Positions 25,469 to 33,520 are shown, counted from the stretch's first letter. The stretch: DNA of 44,698 bases from Flavobacteriaceae bacterium (GCA_023254815.1 JALRKI010000072.1:1-44698); one strand, 5' to 3'. Translations and numbers: made by a program. The notes: a model not told the origin generated them from the sequence alone.

Positions 25469-26530
25469 TTATCCCCTATTGGCTTTTTGGTCAATTTTTT
25501 CCTTCAAAAATTTATCAAAATGCAAGGTTGCATAAAAGATGCTGATGATAAAAAAGGCTAAAGCGCCATATTTTACCGATCCCTTTTTTGTGAAGGAGGT
25601 CTCTTTATAAACCTTTTCATCAAAGGAGGTAATGATGTTGGCAATGTTATTGGTTATCAGAATTTTTTCGTTGTTTAGCTGCAACTCGTCTATCAACTGA
25701 ATTTTCAATTCTACCAACTGCACTTCCTTAGAGTTGCGGGTATTTTCGGTCAAATTGATAGAAGTACCCGACATGGCGTCCGTCAAGGTGTTTTGCTCGA
25801 GGGCTTTCTGTTCGGCTAACAACAAAGAGTCAATCCTCAACATCGATGATTTTATTCCTGCATCAACAACAGATAAATTCTCAGCTCCAATTTGACTCTC
25901 CAACTGAAGCATTTTATTTGAATTGAGAGCGTTCAATAAACCTCTCTCAATTTTACTCAACAAATTTTTGTCGTAAACTATTGCTTCGACGGTGTGTTTT
26001 CTGTATTGATAGTCCTCAAAATCGTTTTTGAAATCCGAAAACGTTATTGCTTTTGTCACCATGGTAGTGTCCATTTTAAGTCGATAGGCGTCAAATGCCA
26101 ACAACTCTTCTTTAGGATCAACAATAGGCTCAATTTCAATCTTAGATATCAATTCGACCTCGCTAGGTTTAATGTTATATTTCGCGAAAAGTTGAGATGT
26201 GTCGTTTTGTTTCAACAAAGCGTCTAAATACTCTACCTCGTTATAAAGTAATTTTCCGCTGCCATAATTCGTGGCCAAGATCATTTTGGCGGCATATCTA
26301 GGCCCATCGACATAATCCATATAAGCTCCGAACGATGCCCCCAGAAGAGAAGCTATCCCAAATACTAAAAAGCGTTTTCTGACAAATATGATGCCTTCCA
26401 GAGCCCAATTGGCCAATCCTAAAAAACAATTTGTGAAGAATCTAAATACGCTTTTAATCCCAGCTCCTATAGCATTAAACAATTGGCCCAAGTCGACCTC
26501 ATCGTTGTGTTTATTTTTTGCATTATCCAT
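25469..26530 (-). CDS. Chain-length determinant (Wzz-like) protein
   Basis: The 353-residue protein has a cytosolic head of about 50 residues, a membrane helix (about 53-70), a long mostly helical periplasmic region and a second membrane helix (about 320-338). It ends in a short basic tail DKFLKEKIDQKANRG. This is the Wzz/PCP topology. There is no C-terminal tyrosine-kinase domain, so it is not a full Wzc. It is the first gene of the cluster, 12 bases before rfbD. Its leader contains a GC hairpin (26547-26561). Assignment rests on topology and context more than on motifs. Confidence 0.78.
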   Translation of the reverse strand: MDNAKNKHNDEVDLGQLFNAIGAGIKSVFRFFTNCFLGLANWALEGIIFVRKRFLVFGIASLLGASFGAYMDYVDGPRYAAKMILATNYGSGKLLYNEVEYLDALLKQNDTSQLFAKYNIKPSEVELISKIEIEPIVDPKEELLAFDAYRLKMDTTMVTKAITFSDFKNDFEDYQYRKHTVEAIVYDKNLLSKIERGLLNALNSNKMLQLESQIGAENLSVVDAGIKSSMLRIDSLLLAEQKALEQNTLTDAMSGTSINLTENTRNSKEVQLVELKIQLIDELQLNNEKILITNNIANIITSFDEKVYKETSFTKKGSVKYGALAFFIISIFYATLHFDKFLKEKIDQKANRG

Positions 26531-26546
26531 TCTTAAAATGCTTAAA

Positions 26547-26561
26547 GGGGGTCATACCCCC
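26547..26561 (-). promoter_or_regulatory. GC hairpin in the leader of the polysaccharide cluster
   Basis: On the minus strand GGGGGT-ATG-ACCCCC forms a 6-bp, almost all G-C stem with a 3-nt loop. It is followed by TTTAAG, 16 bases before the ATG of the chain-length gene. The U-run is too short for a confident terminator; it may be a secondary terminator or a structured 5' leader. Confidence 0.5.
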
Positions 26562-26574
26562 GGTTGTTAGTTGT

Positions 26575-26604
26575 CCAAAAATAGGTGAATTCAAAGAGTT
26601 CACC
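26575..26604 (-). terminator. Intrinsic terminator of the GH3 gene
   Basis: On the minus strand GGTGAA pairs with TTCACC (26604-26599 and 26589-26584). An inner TC/GA pair lies beyond a mismatch, with a TTT loop, and TATTTTT follows. The stem begins at the GH3 stop codon itself. The U-tract TATTTTTG also equals the -7 consensus TAnnTTTG (26583-26576). Confidence 0.6.
26576..26583 (-). promoter_or_regulatory. Candidate -7 element of the polysaccharide cluster
   Basis: TATTTTTG on the minus strand fits TAnnTTTG, 45 bases before the chain-length gene ATG. It coincides with the terminator U-tract. The nearest TTG is 25 bases upstream, slightly beyond the usual spacing, so the call is weak. Confidence 0.3.
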
Positions 26605-28105
26605 GCCGCAAGACAAAGTCTTGCGTTTCTAAAAACGTCGCAATGTCTCGATTATTGGCAAGTCTTGGTAATTTATTTTGTCCTCCCATCTTGCCAATCG
26701 AAGCCATATAATCGTCAAATGATCCTTTTTTTAAAGTAGAAATCTTTAATGGTTGGAGCACTTTTCCCGTAATCAAATCTTTGTAATAACTGTTGAGGTT
26801 TTGTAATTCAGAGTCAATCAGGGATCTAAATTGATTCATGTCAGAGGGTTCTGTGTCAAAATCTATGAACCACTCGTGAAAGGGTAGGCCTTCCTGGGGG
26901 GTAACTTGAGGAGCGACAGAGAATTCGTTGACCACGGCGTTGGTGCCTTCAATAGCGACCTGCATCGCACGCTCAACTTCTTGACCAATCACATGCTCGC
27001 CAAAGGCTGAAATAAAATGCTTAATGCGGCCCGTTACTCTAATCCTGAACGGCAACAAAGAGGTAAAGCAAATGGTGTCGCCCAGATTGTAAGCCCAAAG
27101 ACCTGCCGTAGTAGAAATGATCATGACGTAATTTACGTTCATTTTGACCTCTTCGAGAGTAAGTCGTGTGTAATTGTCGTTAAAAAAAGTAGACGCTTCG
27201 ATAAATTCATAAAAAATACCCGAATCTAAAAGCAACAACAAATCCTGCCTATCTTGACGATCCTGAAATGCAAAAAAGCCTTCACTGGCAGGAAACAATT
27301 CCACGCTGGGTATTTTTCTTCCAATCATTTGATCAAACTTGGTTCGATAGGGCCCAAAATTCACTCCACCAAAAACAAAGAGATTAAAGTTGGGGAAAAG
27401 TTCGCCGATAGGCTTACCGCTTTGAGCAACAAGTTTTTCAAAATACATTTGCACCCAAGAAGGAATGCCGCTGATAACCCTCATGTCTTGGTCAATTGTT
27501 TCCTGAACAATGGTGTCTACTTTGGTTTCCCAATCGTCAATACAATTGGTTTTCCAGCTTGGAAGCCTGTTTTTTTGAAGATAATTGGGAACATAGTGAG
27601 CAACAATCCCTGACAATCGTCCCTGCTTTATTCCATTACTCTCTTTCAGTACTGGACTGCCTTGTAAAAAAATCAACTTTCCGTCCACAAAACTACTTTG
27701 TCCAGTGTCCGCAATGAACATCAATAAGGCGCTTTTTGCCGCATTGATATGTTCGGGCATACTTTCTTTGGTTATTGGAATAAATTTAGACCCCGAAGTA
27801 GTGCCGGAAGTTTTGGCAAAATACAATGGCTTTCCAGGCCAGAGAACATCATGTTCTCCTGCTACAGCTTGCTCAATATAGCTTCTTAAAGATTCATAGT
27901 CTCTAACAGGAACTCTGGCTTGGAAATCTGATATTTTTGAGATTTGTCCAAAACTGTGGTCGATTCCAAATTTGGTCTTTTTGGCCGATTCTATCAGCTT
28001 TTTAAAAACTTTTTGTTGAGTTTCAAATGGATTATTAGACCACGATTCAATGCGCTTTTTAGTGCGATGCGCCATGATTTTGGCGAAATACGATTTGATT
28101 GACAT
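26600..28105 (-). CDS. GH3 auxin-responsive promoter family protein (acyl-adenylating superfamily)
   Basis: The 501-residue protein belongs to the GH3 family, whose plant members form acyl-adenylates and conjugate them to amino acids. The bacterial role is not established. The ATP-binding loop is FAKTSGTTSGSKFIP (about residues 96-110). YEFIEA and the segment LGDTICFTSLLPFRIRVTGR (about 330-350) are family landmarks. The ATG at 28105 shares one base with the M23 peptidase stop (TGATG), so the two are coupled. A terminator begins at its stop codon. Confidence 0.9.
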   Translation of the reverse strand: MSIKSYFAKIMAHRTKKRIESWSNNPFETQQKVFKKLIESAKKTKFGIDHSFGQISKISDFQARVPVRDYESLRSYIEQAVAGEHDVLWPGKPLYFAKTSGTTSGSKFIPITKESMPEHINAAKSALLMFIADTGQSSFVDGKLIFLQGSPVLKESNGIKQGRLSGIVAHYVPNYLQKNRLPSWKTNCIDDWETKVDTIVQETIDQDMRVISGIPSWVQMYFEKLVAQSGKPIGELFPNFNLFVFGGVNFGPYRTKFDQMIGRKIPSVELFPASEGFFAFQDRQDRQDLLLLLDSGIFYEFIEASTFFNDNYTRLTLEEVKMNVNYVMIISTTAGLWAYNLGDTICFTSLLPFRIRVTGRIKHFISAFGEHVIGQEVERAMQVAIEGTNAVVNEFSVAPQVTPQEGLPFHEWFIDFDTEPSDMNQFRSLIDSELQNLNSYYKDLITGKVLQPLKISTLKKGSFDDYMASIGKMGGQNKLPRLANNRDIATFLETQDFVLRR

Positions 28106-28980
28106 CAGCGGCGTTGTTCAAAATCGATGAAGGTTTTAGGATCGACTGGGTAGCCATTGTTCCAAAGTTCAAAATGCAGATGAGGGCCAGTTGTTAGGGT
28201 GCCAGTATTTCCAGAGATGGCTATGACTTCACCCGCTTTCACCAAGTCTCCTTGAGACTTTGTTAATTTAGTGTTGTGCTTGTAAACAGTGAGCAAATTG
28301 TTACTGTGTTCTATCAAAACTACATAGCCTGTTTCAACGGACCACTCAGTCAAAATGACTCGACCATCAGCCGCTGACTTTATTGGCGTGTTAATCGGAA
28401 CATTGATGTCTACGGCGTAATGTTTTTCCTGAACATTGAAATCGGCGCTAATGGGGCCTTGTGCAGGTGGAAATAACACAAAATTTGACCCATTTTTTGC
28501 GGACAAAAATAAATTGTATTTGTCCTCTTTCCTAACAGCCTCTCTGAGCAGGGAATCGGCATGTGAGGGCGCCAAATCTTCTGGCGAAAGATCCGAAAGG
28601 TCGGCGCCTGTGTTGTCAGGATCTGCCAGCTCAAATTTAAGGTCACCAGTAAGCACTTTTTGGATGTTCCTAATATATTCGGTTTGATAGCCCACCAATT
28701 GTTGAAGTGAATCTGTCTTGAAGTAAAGTTCGGAGGCTCTTCGTTCTAGTTCTTGAGAAGAATATCCTGGGATGTATTCCCGAATAGAGGTGAACGCTAT
28801 GAGAATAGTGGTCAAAAAAATCAAAACTATGGCAGAAATAGACACCCAAACAAAAACATTGAGGCGCGTCAGTCGAAGAGAAAACTTCTCCTCAAAAGTG
28901 TCGGCATTAACAAATTGTAAAATATAGTTGTCTAACCATTTTTCGGGTAATCTCCATTTTTTTACTAATTTCTTTACCAT
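28105..28980 (-). CDS. M23 family metallopeptidase (LytM domain), membrane-anchored
   Basis: The 291-residue peptidoglycan endopeptidase has a cytosolic head of 40 residues, one membrane helix (about 41-63), a helical linker (74-160) and a C-terminal M23 domain. All zinc and catalytic residues are present: His187 and Asp191 in HYAVD, His235, and HLH at 267-269. It is probably active in cell-wall remodelling during growth or division. It is coupled to the GH3 gene. The ATG at 28980 is only 4 bases downstream of a -7 element, so the transcript may be nearly leaderless. Confidence 0.93.
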   Translation of the reverse strand: MVKKLVKKWRLPEKWLDNYILQFVNADTFEEKFSLRLTRLNVFVWVSISAIVLIFLTTILIAFTSIREYIPGYSSQELERRASELYFKTDSLQQLVGYQTEYIRNIQKVLTGDLKFELADPDNTGADLSDLSPEDLAPSHADSLLREAVRKEDKYNLFLSAKNGSNFVLFPPAQGPISADFNVQEKHYAVDINVPINTPIKSAADGRVILTEWSVETGYVVLIEHSNNLLTVYKHNTKLTKSQGDLVKAGEVIAISGNTGTLTTGPHLHFELWNNGYPVDPKTFIDFEQRR

Positions 28981-28984
28981 GAGA

Positions 28985-28992
28985 CAAAACTA
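28985..28992 (-). promoter_or_regulatory. Candidate -7 element of the M23-GH3 operon
   Basis: TAGTTTTG on the minus strand matches TAnnTTTG and ends 4 bases before the ATG at 28980. Transcription would then begin at or next to the start codon. No TTG at standard spacing is seen. Confidence 0.35.
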
Positions 28993-29003
28993 GTGAAATT
29001 ACC

Positions 29004-29025
29004 TCTTTCAGTTGTCCCTGAAAGA
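29004..29025. repeat. Inverted repeat between M23 peptidase and tatA
   Basis: Two 8-base arms, TCTTTCAG and CTGAAAGA, are separated by 6 bases in the 114-base divergent intergenic region. The repeat lies between the two candidate -7 elements. It could be an operator or a chance repeat; there is no U-tract. Confidence 0.4.
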
Positions 29026-29045
29026 AATTAAAGTTATTAGTAGAA

Positions 29046-29077
29046 TTGAATTTGTGACTGCAAAATTGCTAACTTTG
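29046..29077 (+). promoter_or_regulatory. Candidate promoter of tatA
   Basis: TTG (29046-29048), a 21-base spacer and TAACTTTG (29070-29077) match the Bacteroidota TTG/TAnnTTTG consensus. The ATG follows 17 bases later. Confidence 0.55.
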
Positions 29078-29094
29078 TTGGAAATACTTTCATT

Positions 29095-29277
29095 ATGGTT
29101 TTTGATTTAAGCATTATATTGGCTGTTGGGCCCTGGCAAATAGTTCTTGTGATTGTTGCTATTGTATTTCTATTTGGAGGCAAAAAAATACCAGAACTGA
29201 TGAGAGGCTTGGGTACTGGAATCAAAGAATTTAAAAACGCCAGCAAGGAAGACCCTAAAGAAGACAAAGAGAAATAG
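29095..29277 (+). CDS. tatA: Twin-arginine translocase subunit TatA/TatE
   Basis: The 60-residue pore-forming subunit exports folded proteins. A short periplasmic end, one membrane helix (about residues 12-28: WQIVLVIVAIVFLFG) and the conserved hinge FGGKKIPEL lead into an amphipathic helix (MRGLGTGIKEFKNA). The tail is lysine- and glutamate-rich (KEDPKEDKEK). Length is at the short end of the family. tatC is not in the window. It converges with the DUF4837 gene, leaving 6 bases between stops. Confidence 0.95.
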   Translation: MVFDLSIILAVGPWQIVLVIVAIVFLFGGKKIPELMRGLGTGIKEFKNASKEDPKEDKEK

Positions 29278-29283
29278 GCGGTC

Positions 29284-30258
29284 TTATATTTTGATGGATT
29301 TCAAAATAGCTTCTAGTTCCAGCATATAGTCTCTTTTTCCTTTTGACGGCGCCAAAACGAATCCTTCTGCAACGATCCATCGACTGTGCTGACTGTCATA
29401 GATGGTGTAGTTGACAAATGGACCAGCCATGAAAGCATTTGCTAGCTCCCAAGTACTGCGAGTTTCATAAGTTTTGAGTCCATCGATTTCGGTCATTTTA
29501 AGTTGTGGCACGTAGGTTCTTTCCGTAATCATATAAGACCCTTCTACTGGACCTGGAATTTGGATTTCACCAATTGAATCGCGAATTGCAATTATTTGTT
29601 CCAAAATTGGTGCATTGAGGTTTATCCTGTTCTCGTCCAGTTCAAATATCATAAAATTTACGCTTCCTGACTCGATGTCCCTTCTCGCCCAAACAAAGGA
29701 ATTATCGATGGAAGCAATTCTATATGCCGATGGAAAATTAAGGGCTAACCCCAAGTTCTTTTTAATACTCTTGTCCTTGTTTAAAGATTTGCCAATCTGA
29801 CGTTGCTTTTCGGCCACTTCGGATTCTTGAAAAGCCTTGATAATCAAATTCTTGTTGAGGTTTAATTGCTCCGAGATGGCCTGATCTGTGGGTCCAGAAA
29901 CCTCGACCAAAGTTTGCGGCTTTGCATAGACGTCGCTAAAAATAGCTACTGCAGCACTGTCAGATTTTAATAACCTCAAAACAGTTCTGTTTTTACGAGT
30001 AAACCCTGAGAAGACTTTTTGTGGGATATAGTGTAAATCAAACATTGGCTCATCTTGGGGCAAGCCATAAAGTACTCCTCCTATTGTATTACGAACGGCC
30101 GAGCCTGAGGCTCCCTCCCAAAGATCAATATCAGCGACTACAGAAATATTGTTGAGTTTTCCTGATGATAGCGGTTTAATGTCTCTGGAATTGCGCAAAT
30201 CGTTCCCGCAAGAGAATAGTCCAAAAATTAATGCAATTGATACGCCGATATATTTCAT
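29284..30258 (-). CDS. DUF4837 lipoprotein
   Basis: The 324-residue protein of unknown function starts at the ATG at 30258. The open frame extends to a TTG at 30297, but only the shorter form gives a normal signal peptide (MKYIGVSIALIFGLFSC, lipidated Cys17). SSGKLNNISVVADIDLW near residues 31-47, RRDIESGSVNFMIFE and the C-terminal TRSTWELANAFMAGPFVNY are, by recall, DUF4837 hallmarks. It is Bacteroidota-specific and probably sits in the cell envelope. It follows pgk on the same strand by 52 bases. Confidence 0.82.
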   Translation of the reverse strand: MKYIGVSIALIFGLFSCGNDLRNSRDIKPLSSGKLNNISVVADIDLWEGASGSAVRNTIGGVLYGLPQDEPMFDLHYIPQKVFSGFTRKNRTVLRLLKSDSAAVAIFSDVYAKPQTLVEVSGPTDQAISEQLNLNKNLIIKAFQESEVAEKQRQIGKSLNKDKSIKKNLGLALNFPSAYRIASIDNSFVWARRDIESGSVNFMIFELDENRINLNAPILEQIIAIRDSIGEIQIPGPVEGSYMITERTYVPQLKMTEIDGLKTYETRSTWELANAFMAGPFVNYTIYDSQHSRWIVAEGFVLAPSKGKRDYMLELEAILKSIKI

Positions 30259-30310
30259 GTTTCTTTGTTTATTAACTCTGTACAACATCCATGCCAACAG
30301 AAACCGCCCC

Positions 30311-31498
30311 TTAGTTCAGGACAGCAGCAACCCCAGGCAAGATTCTTCCCTCCAAACTCTCTAACATTGCTCCTCCACCGGTGCTTACATAACTCATTTG
30401 ATCATGCAGGTCAAATTGTTTGACCGCCGCAACCGAATCGCCTCCTCCGACTAACGAAAATGCCCCTGTCTTAGTAGCTTTTGCAATAGCTTGTCCTAAG
30501 GATTTTGTCCCATGAGAAAAGGCCGTCATTTCGAAAACACCAACTGGACCATTCCATAAAATGGTTCTCGACTCTGCTATTATTTGCGAAAAAGAGGCTA
30601 TAGTCTTTGGCCCAATGTCCAGGCCCATCCATCCAGCGGGAATTTCGCCAGTGGGAAATACTCTTGTTTGTGCGGTTTCAGAAAATGCATCTGCCGCTAA
30701 GGTGTCAATCGGTAAATGAACTTTCACATTTTTTATTTTAGCTTGTTCTAAAATAGACATTGCCAAATCTAACTTGTCATCTTCTACAAGTGAATCTCCA
30801 ACCGATCCGCCACAAGCCTTGATAAATGTGTAAGCCATTCCTCCTCCAATAATTAAATGATCAATGGGGCCTAAAATATTGTCGATAATGGTAATTTTAG
30901 AAGAGACTTTAGCGCCTCCCAAAATGGCAGTAACAGGCTTTTCGCCGTGATCCATAATCATGGCAATGCTATCAATTTCTTTGGCTAGGAGCAACCCAAA
31001 ACATTTAGCGTTAGGAAAGAAATTCGCCACAATAGCCGTTGAAGCGTGTGCCCGGTGCGCTGTGCCAAAAGCGTCATTGACATAAACATCTCCCAAATGT
31101 GATAGTTGTTCGGCAAATTTATGATCCCCTTGAGTTTCTTCATCATAAAATCTAAGATTTTCTAACAACAATACATCGCCCTTATTGAGCATTTTAACGG
31201 CCCTTTCAGCTTCTTCGCCAACAGTGCTTTTGCAAAATTTTGGTTCAAATCCCAACGCCGTGGTCAGGGCTGGGACGATATGCCTCAAAGAGCAGCTTGA
31301 ATCCACTCCTTTGGGGCGACCCAAATGAGACATGAGCACACATTTGCCACCATCATTTAAAATCTTCTTGATGGTGGGTATAGCAGCTTCAATTCGCGTG
31401 GGGTCTGTCACATGGAACAGATCGTCAAGAGGCACATTAAAATCTACCCTAATGAGCGCGCATTTTCTTGCGAAATGTATGTCGTTTATGGTTGTCAT
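30311..31498 (-). CDS. pgk: Phosphoglycerate kinase
   Basis: The glycolytic kinase transfers phosphate between 1,3-bisphosphoglycerate and ADP. It has 395 residues from the ATG at 31498; upstream codons to 31549 would run across the promoter. Landmarks are RVDFNVP near residue 18, SHLGRP, LLLENLRFY, the hinge and nucleotide region LGGAKVSSKI, GGGMAYTF, NGPVGVFE and the C-terminal GGGDSVAAV. Length is normal. It is divergent from holB, and the 80-base gap holds -7 elements for both. Confidence 0.97.
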   Translation of the reverse strand: MTTINDIHFARKCALIRVDFNVPLDDLFHVTDPTRIEAAIPTIKKILNDGGKCVLMSHLGRPKGVDSSCSLRHIVPALTTALGFEPKFCKSTVGEEAERAVKMLNKGDVLLLENLRFYDEETQGDHKFAEQLSHLGDVYVNDAFGTAHRAHASTAIVANFFPNAKCFGLLLAKEIDSIAMIMDHGEKPVTAILGGAKVSSKITIIDNILGPIDHLIIGGGMAYTFIKACGGSVGDSLVEDDKLDLAMSILEQAKIKNVKVHLPIDTLAADAFSETAQTRVFPTGEIPAGWMGLDIGPKTIASFSQIIAESRTILWNGPVGVFEMTAFSHGTKSLGQAIAKATKTGAFSLVGGGDSVAAVKQFDLHDQMSYVSTGGGAMLESLEGRILPGVAAVLN

Positions 31499-31523
31499 GA
31501 TTTGTTTGATGAATTTAGTGGGA

Positions 31524-31531
31524 CAAATATA
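31524..31531 (-). promoter_or_regulatory. Candidate -7 element of pgk
   Basis: TATATTTG on the minus strand matches TAnnTTTG, 25 bases before the ATG at 31498. A TTG lies 15 bases upstream, a little closer than usual. Confidence 0.4.
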
Positions 31532-31566
31532 AAGCATCCAATAAAACAAGCCTGAAACAAATGGGC

Positions 31567-31574
31567 TATCTTTG
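31567..31574 (+). promoter_or_regulatory. Candidate -7 element of holB
   Basis: TATCTTTG matches TAnnTTTG and ends 4 bases before the ATG at 31579. This supports that start over the ATG at 31561, which would lie upstream of the element. The transcript may be leaderless. No TTG at normal spacing is seen. Confidence 0.45.
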
Positions 31575-31578
31575 TTCG

Positions 31579-32718
31579 ATGCGTTTCGATAATATTATTG
31601 GTCATTACAAACTACGCGAGCAATTGCAGCAAGACATTTCTCATGGGCGTATTCCCCATGCTCAACTGTTTGTTGGCGCAGAGGGAAGTGGAGCGCTTCC
31701 TCTTGCCATTGCTTACGCTCATCGACTAATTACCTCCAGTTCGAAAACCTCTGACGACCACCATATTGATCCTTTGGCTCACCCTGACATTCATTATGTG
31801 TTTCCCGTAGCTGCCAACGACAAGATTAAAAAACATCCCATTTCTTCTCTTTTTCTTGAAGATTGGAGGTCTTTTGTTAATGCTCAACCTTACGGCAACT
31901 TATTCGATTGGTACCAAGAAATCAACATAGAGAACAAACAAGGGCAAATAGGAGTTGATGAAGCTCAGGACATCATCAAATCTCTCGCTTTAAAATCGTT
32001 TGAAGGAGGATATAAAATAATTATTGTTTGGATGGCAGAAAAAATGAATGCGGCTGCATCAAATAAGCTTCTTAAAATGATAGAAGAGCCGCCAGCCCAG
32101 ACCGTATTTCTTCTAATTGCCGAAGATGAAGGACAAATTCTAGGCACCATTCGATCTCGCTGCCAATACATCCGAGTGCCTCAATTGACTCAATCAGAAA
32201 TGGTTAACGCCTTAGTGGGCCGTTTTGAAATAGACTATTCCGTAGCCCAAAGCATAGCCGTTCGGGCTCAAGGGAACTTTAATAAGGCTACCGATTTGGT
32301 GTACAGAGATAGCGAAGAACAGCTGTTCGATACTTGGTTTGTGCAATGGGTGCGTTCTGCTTTTATGGTAAAACAGAATAAAAGTGCGGTCAACGACTTG
32401 ATGCTTTGGAGTTTTGAAGTGTCAAAAACTGGTCGAGAAACGCAAAAAAGATTTATCCAATACTGTCTGCATATTTTCCGCCAGGCTCTGTTGAAAAACT
32501 ATGGTATGAATAGTATGGTTATTGATCCTTTAACCACGGATGGGTTCAGTTTTGATCAATTCGCGGCATTCATCCACGAAAGCAACATTATTCCAATTAG
32601 AGAGGCGCTCGAGGAGGCCTTTATTCACGTTTCTCGAAACGGCAATTCCAAACTTATTTGGACCGATTTGTCTCTTGTTTTAACACGCCTTTTCCACAAA
32701 AAGCCAGTCGAGTTGTAG
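31579..32718 (+). CDS. holB: DNA polymerase III subunit delta' (clamp loader)
   Basis: This 379-residue AAA+ clamp-loader subunit opens MRFDNIIGHYKLREQLQQDI. The P-loop is degenerate (GAEGSGALPLA, no lysine), as expected for a non-hydrolysing delta' subunit. VDEAQDIIKSLALKSFEGGYK, AEKMNAAASNKLLKMIEEPP and the SRC motif in TIRSRCQYI are intact. The zinc-binding cysteine cluster common in this subunit is absent: the segment between residues 48 and 68 has none. The C-terminal helical domain is present. The start at 31579 is preferred on promoter position. Confidence 0.93.
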   Translation: MRFDNIIGHYKLREQLQQDISHGRIPHAQLFVGAEGSGALPLAIAYAHRLITSSSKTSDDHHIDPLAHPDIHYVFPVAANDKIKKHPISSLFLEDWRSFVNAQPYGNLFDWYQEINIENKQGQIGVDEAQDIIKSLALKSFEGGYKIIIVWMAEKMNAAASNKLLKMIEEPPAQTVFLLIAEDEGQILGTIRSRCQYIRVPQLTQSEMVNALVGRFEIDYSVAQSIAVRAQGNFNKATDLVYRDSEEQLFDTWFVQWVRSAFMVKQNKSAVNDLMLWSFEVSKTGRETQKRFIQYCLHIFRQALLKNYGMNSMVIDPLTTDGFSFDQFAAFIHESNIIPIREALEEAFIHVSRNGNSKLIWTDLSLVLTRLFHKKPVEL

Positions 32719-32911
32719 TCATCCTTTGAACGAGCTATTTGTCAATTCCTATTCAAACTGTCTGTAAATCAGCATTTTAAAAATTATTCATCAATATATT
32801 TGTCTCCCTCGCCTGAAGTGAAAACTGCGGAGACACAACCATGGAAGGTGCAAAAAGGGCGTAAATTAGATGATAGTATTTTGAAAAAGACATCAGACAC
32901 CTCACTAAAAC
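32719..32911. other. Intergenic region between convergent holB and OmpH genes
   Basis: This 193-base stretch contains no credible reading frame, RNA gene or repeat that I recognise. The OmpH-gene terminator lies at its right edge. Confidence 0.5.
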
Positions 32912-32941
32912 AAAAAATCCCCCACAAGCGAATGCGAGGGA
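32912..32941 (-). terminator. Probable terminator of the OmpH-like gene
   Basis: On the minus strand TCCC(T) pairs with (G)GGGA around a GC-containing loop (TCCCTCGC...GTGGGGGA), followed by TTTTTTG. The outer stem is short (4 bp) but is followed by a clear U-tract, 22 bases after the gene's stop. Confidence 0.5.
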
Positions 32942-32962
32942 AAATGCTAAAATGAACCGAAG

Positions 32963-33487
32963 TTATTTTTTGGCTTTATAAGCGGCATTTATAGCCTCTA
33001 GAATGGTCTCGGTTAGATCATTCTCTTCTGAGCCATATAGGACGCTCCCAGCGTCGTTAGAGCCTAAAATAAAGGTGTAATTGTTGGTTTGAGCATAGTC
33101 CTTAATAAAGTCCTTGATGCGCTTGACAAGTGTGTCATTATTGGCCTGACTCTCATTGGCCAAAGCCTGTTGCTGCGCTTGAATCTGCTGGGTTAAGAAT
33201 TGTTCCTTTTGCTGAAGCTCTTGAGAAAGCTGTTGAATTTGAGCTTGACTCATTCGTGCTGCACGAATTTCTGCTGCCCCAATTTCTTGTTGAAATGCAT
33301 TTCTCAAGCTGTCGGTACTTGCCTGAAAGGCGTCTATTTTCAATTGGAGGGCGGAGTCCATATCCTTTTTTTCGTTGTATTCGTTAATGACCTTAGCGTT
33401 GTCAACAAAAGCAATTTTTTCGGAAGACTGGCATGAACTAAATAGCGCTAGAAACGTTAATCCCAATAAGTAAAAATTATATTTCAT
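32963..33487 (-). CDS. OmpH/Skp family periplasmic chaperone-like lipoprotein
   Basis: The 174-residue protein has a signal peptide ending LALFSSC (Cys19), so it appears lipid-anchored, unlike classical soluble Skp. The mature N-terminus KIAFVDNAKVINEYNEKKDM and the long glutamine-rich coiled coil (about residues 50-125, with MSQAQIQQLSQELQQKEQ) are typical of OmpH/Skp. The C-terminal strand region YTFILGSNDAGSVLYG closes the body domain. It would bind unfolded outer membrane proteins. A -7 element is upstream and a terminator downstream, so it is probably monocistronic. Confidence 0.88.
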   Translation of the reverse strand: MKYNFYLLGLTFLALFSSCQSSEKIAFVDNAKVINEYNEKKDMDSALQLKIDAFQASTDSLRNAFQQEIGAAEIRAARMSQAQIQQLSQELQQKEQFLTQQIQAQQQALANESQANNDTLVKRIKDFIKDYAQTNNYTFILGSNDAGSVLYGSEENDLTETILEAINAAYKAKK

Positions 33488-33512
33488 GATTCTATAGGTT
33501 GTATAATTACGG

Positions 33513-33520
33513 CAAAAGTA
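33513..33520 (-). promoter_or_regulatory. Candidate -7 element of the OmpH-like gene
   Basis: TACTTTTG on the minus strand matches TAnnTTTG, 25 bases before the ATG at 33487. No TTG at standard spacing is seen. Confidence 0.4.

Noticed and set aside
27254..27613. 119-codon plus-strand open frame inside the GH3 gene
   Set aside because: Antisense to a well-supported GH3 coding region and without recognisable protein features.
31561..31578. Upstream ATG for holB
   Set aside because: It lies upstream of the TATCTTTG element and adds MGYLCS, which does not resemble the family N-terminus.
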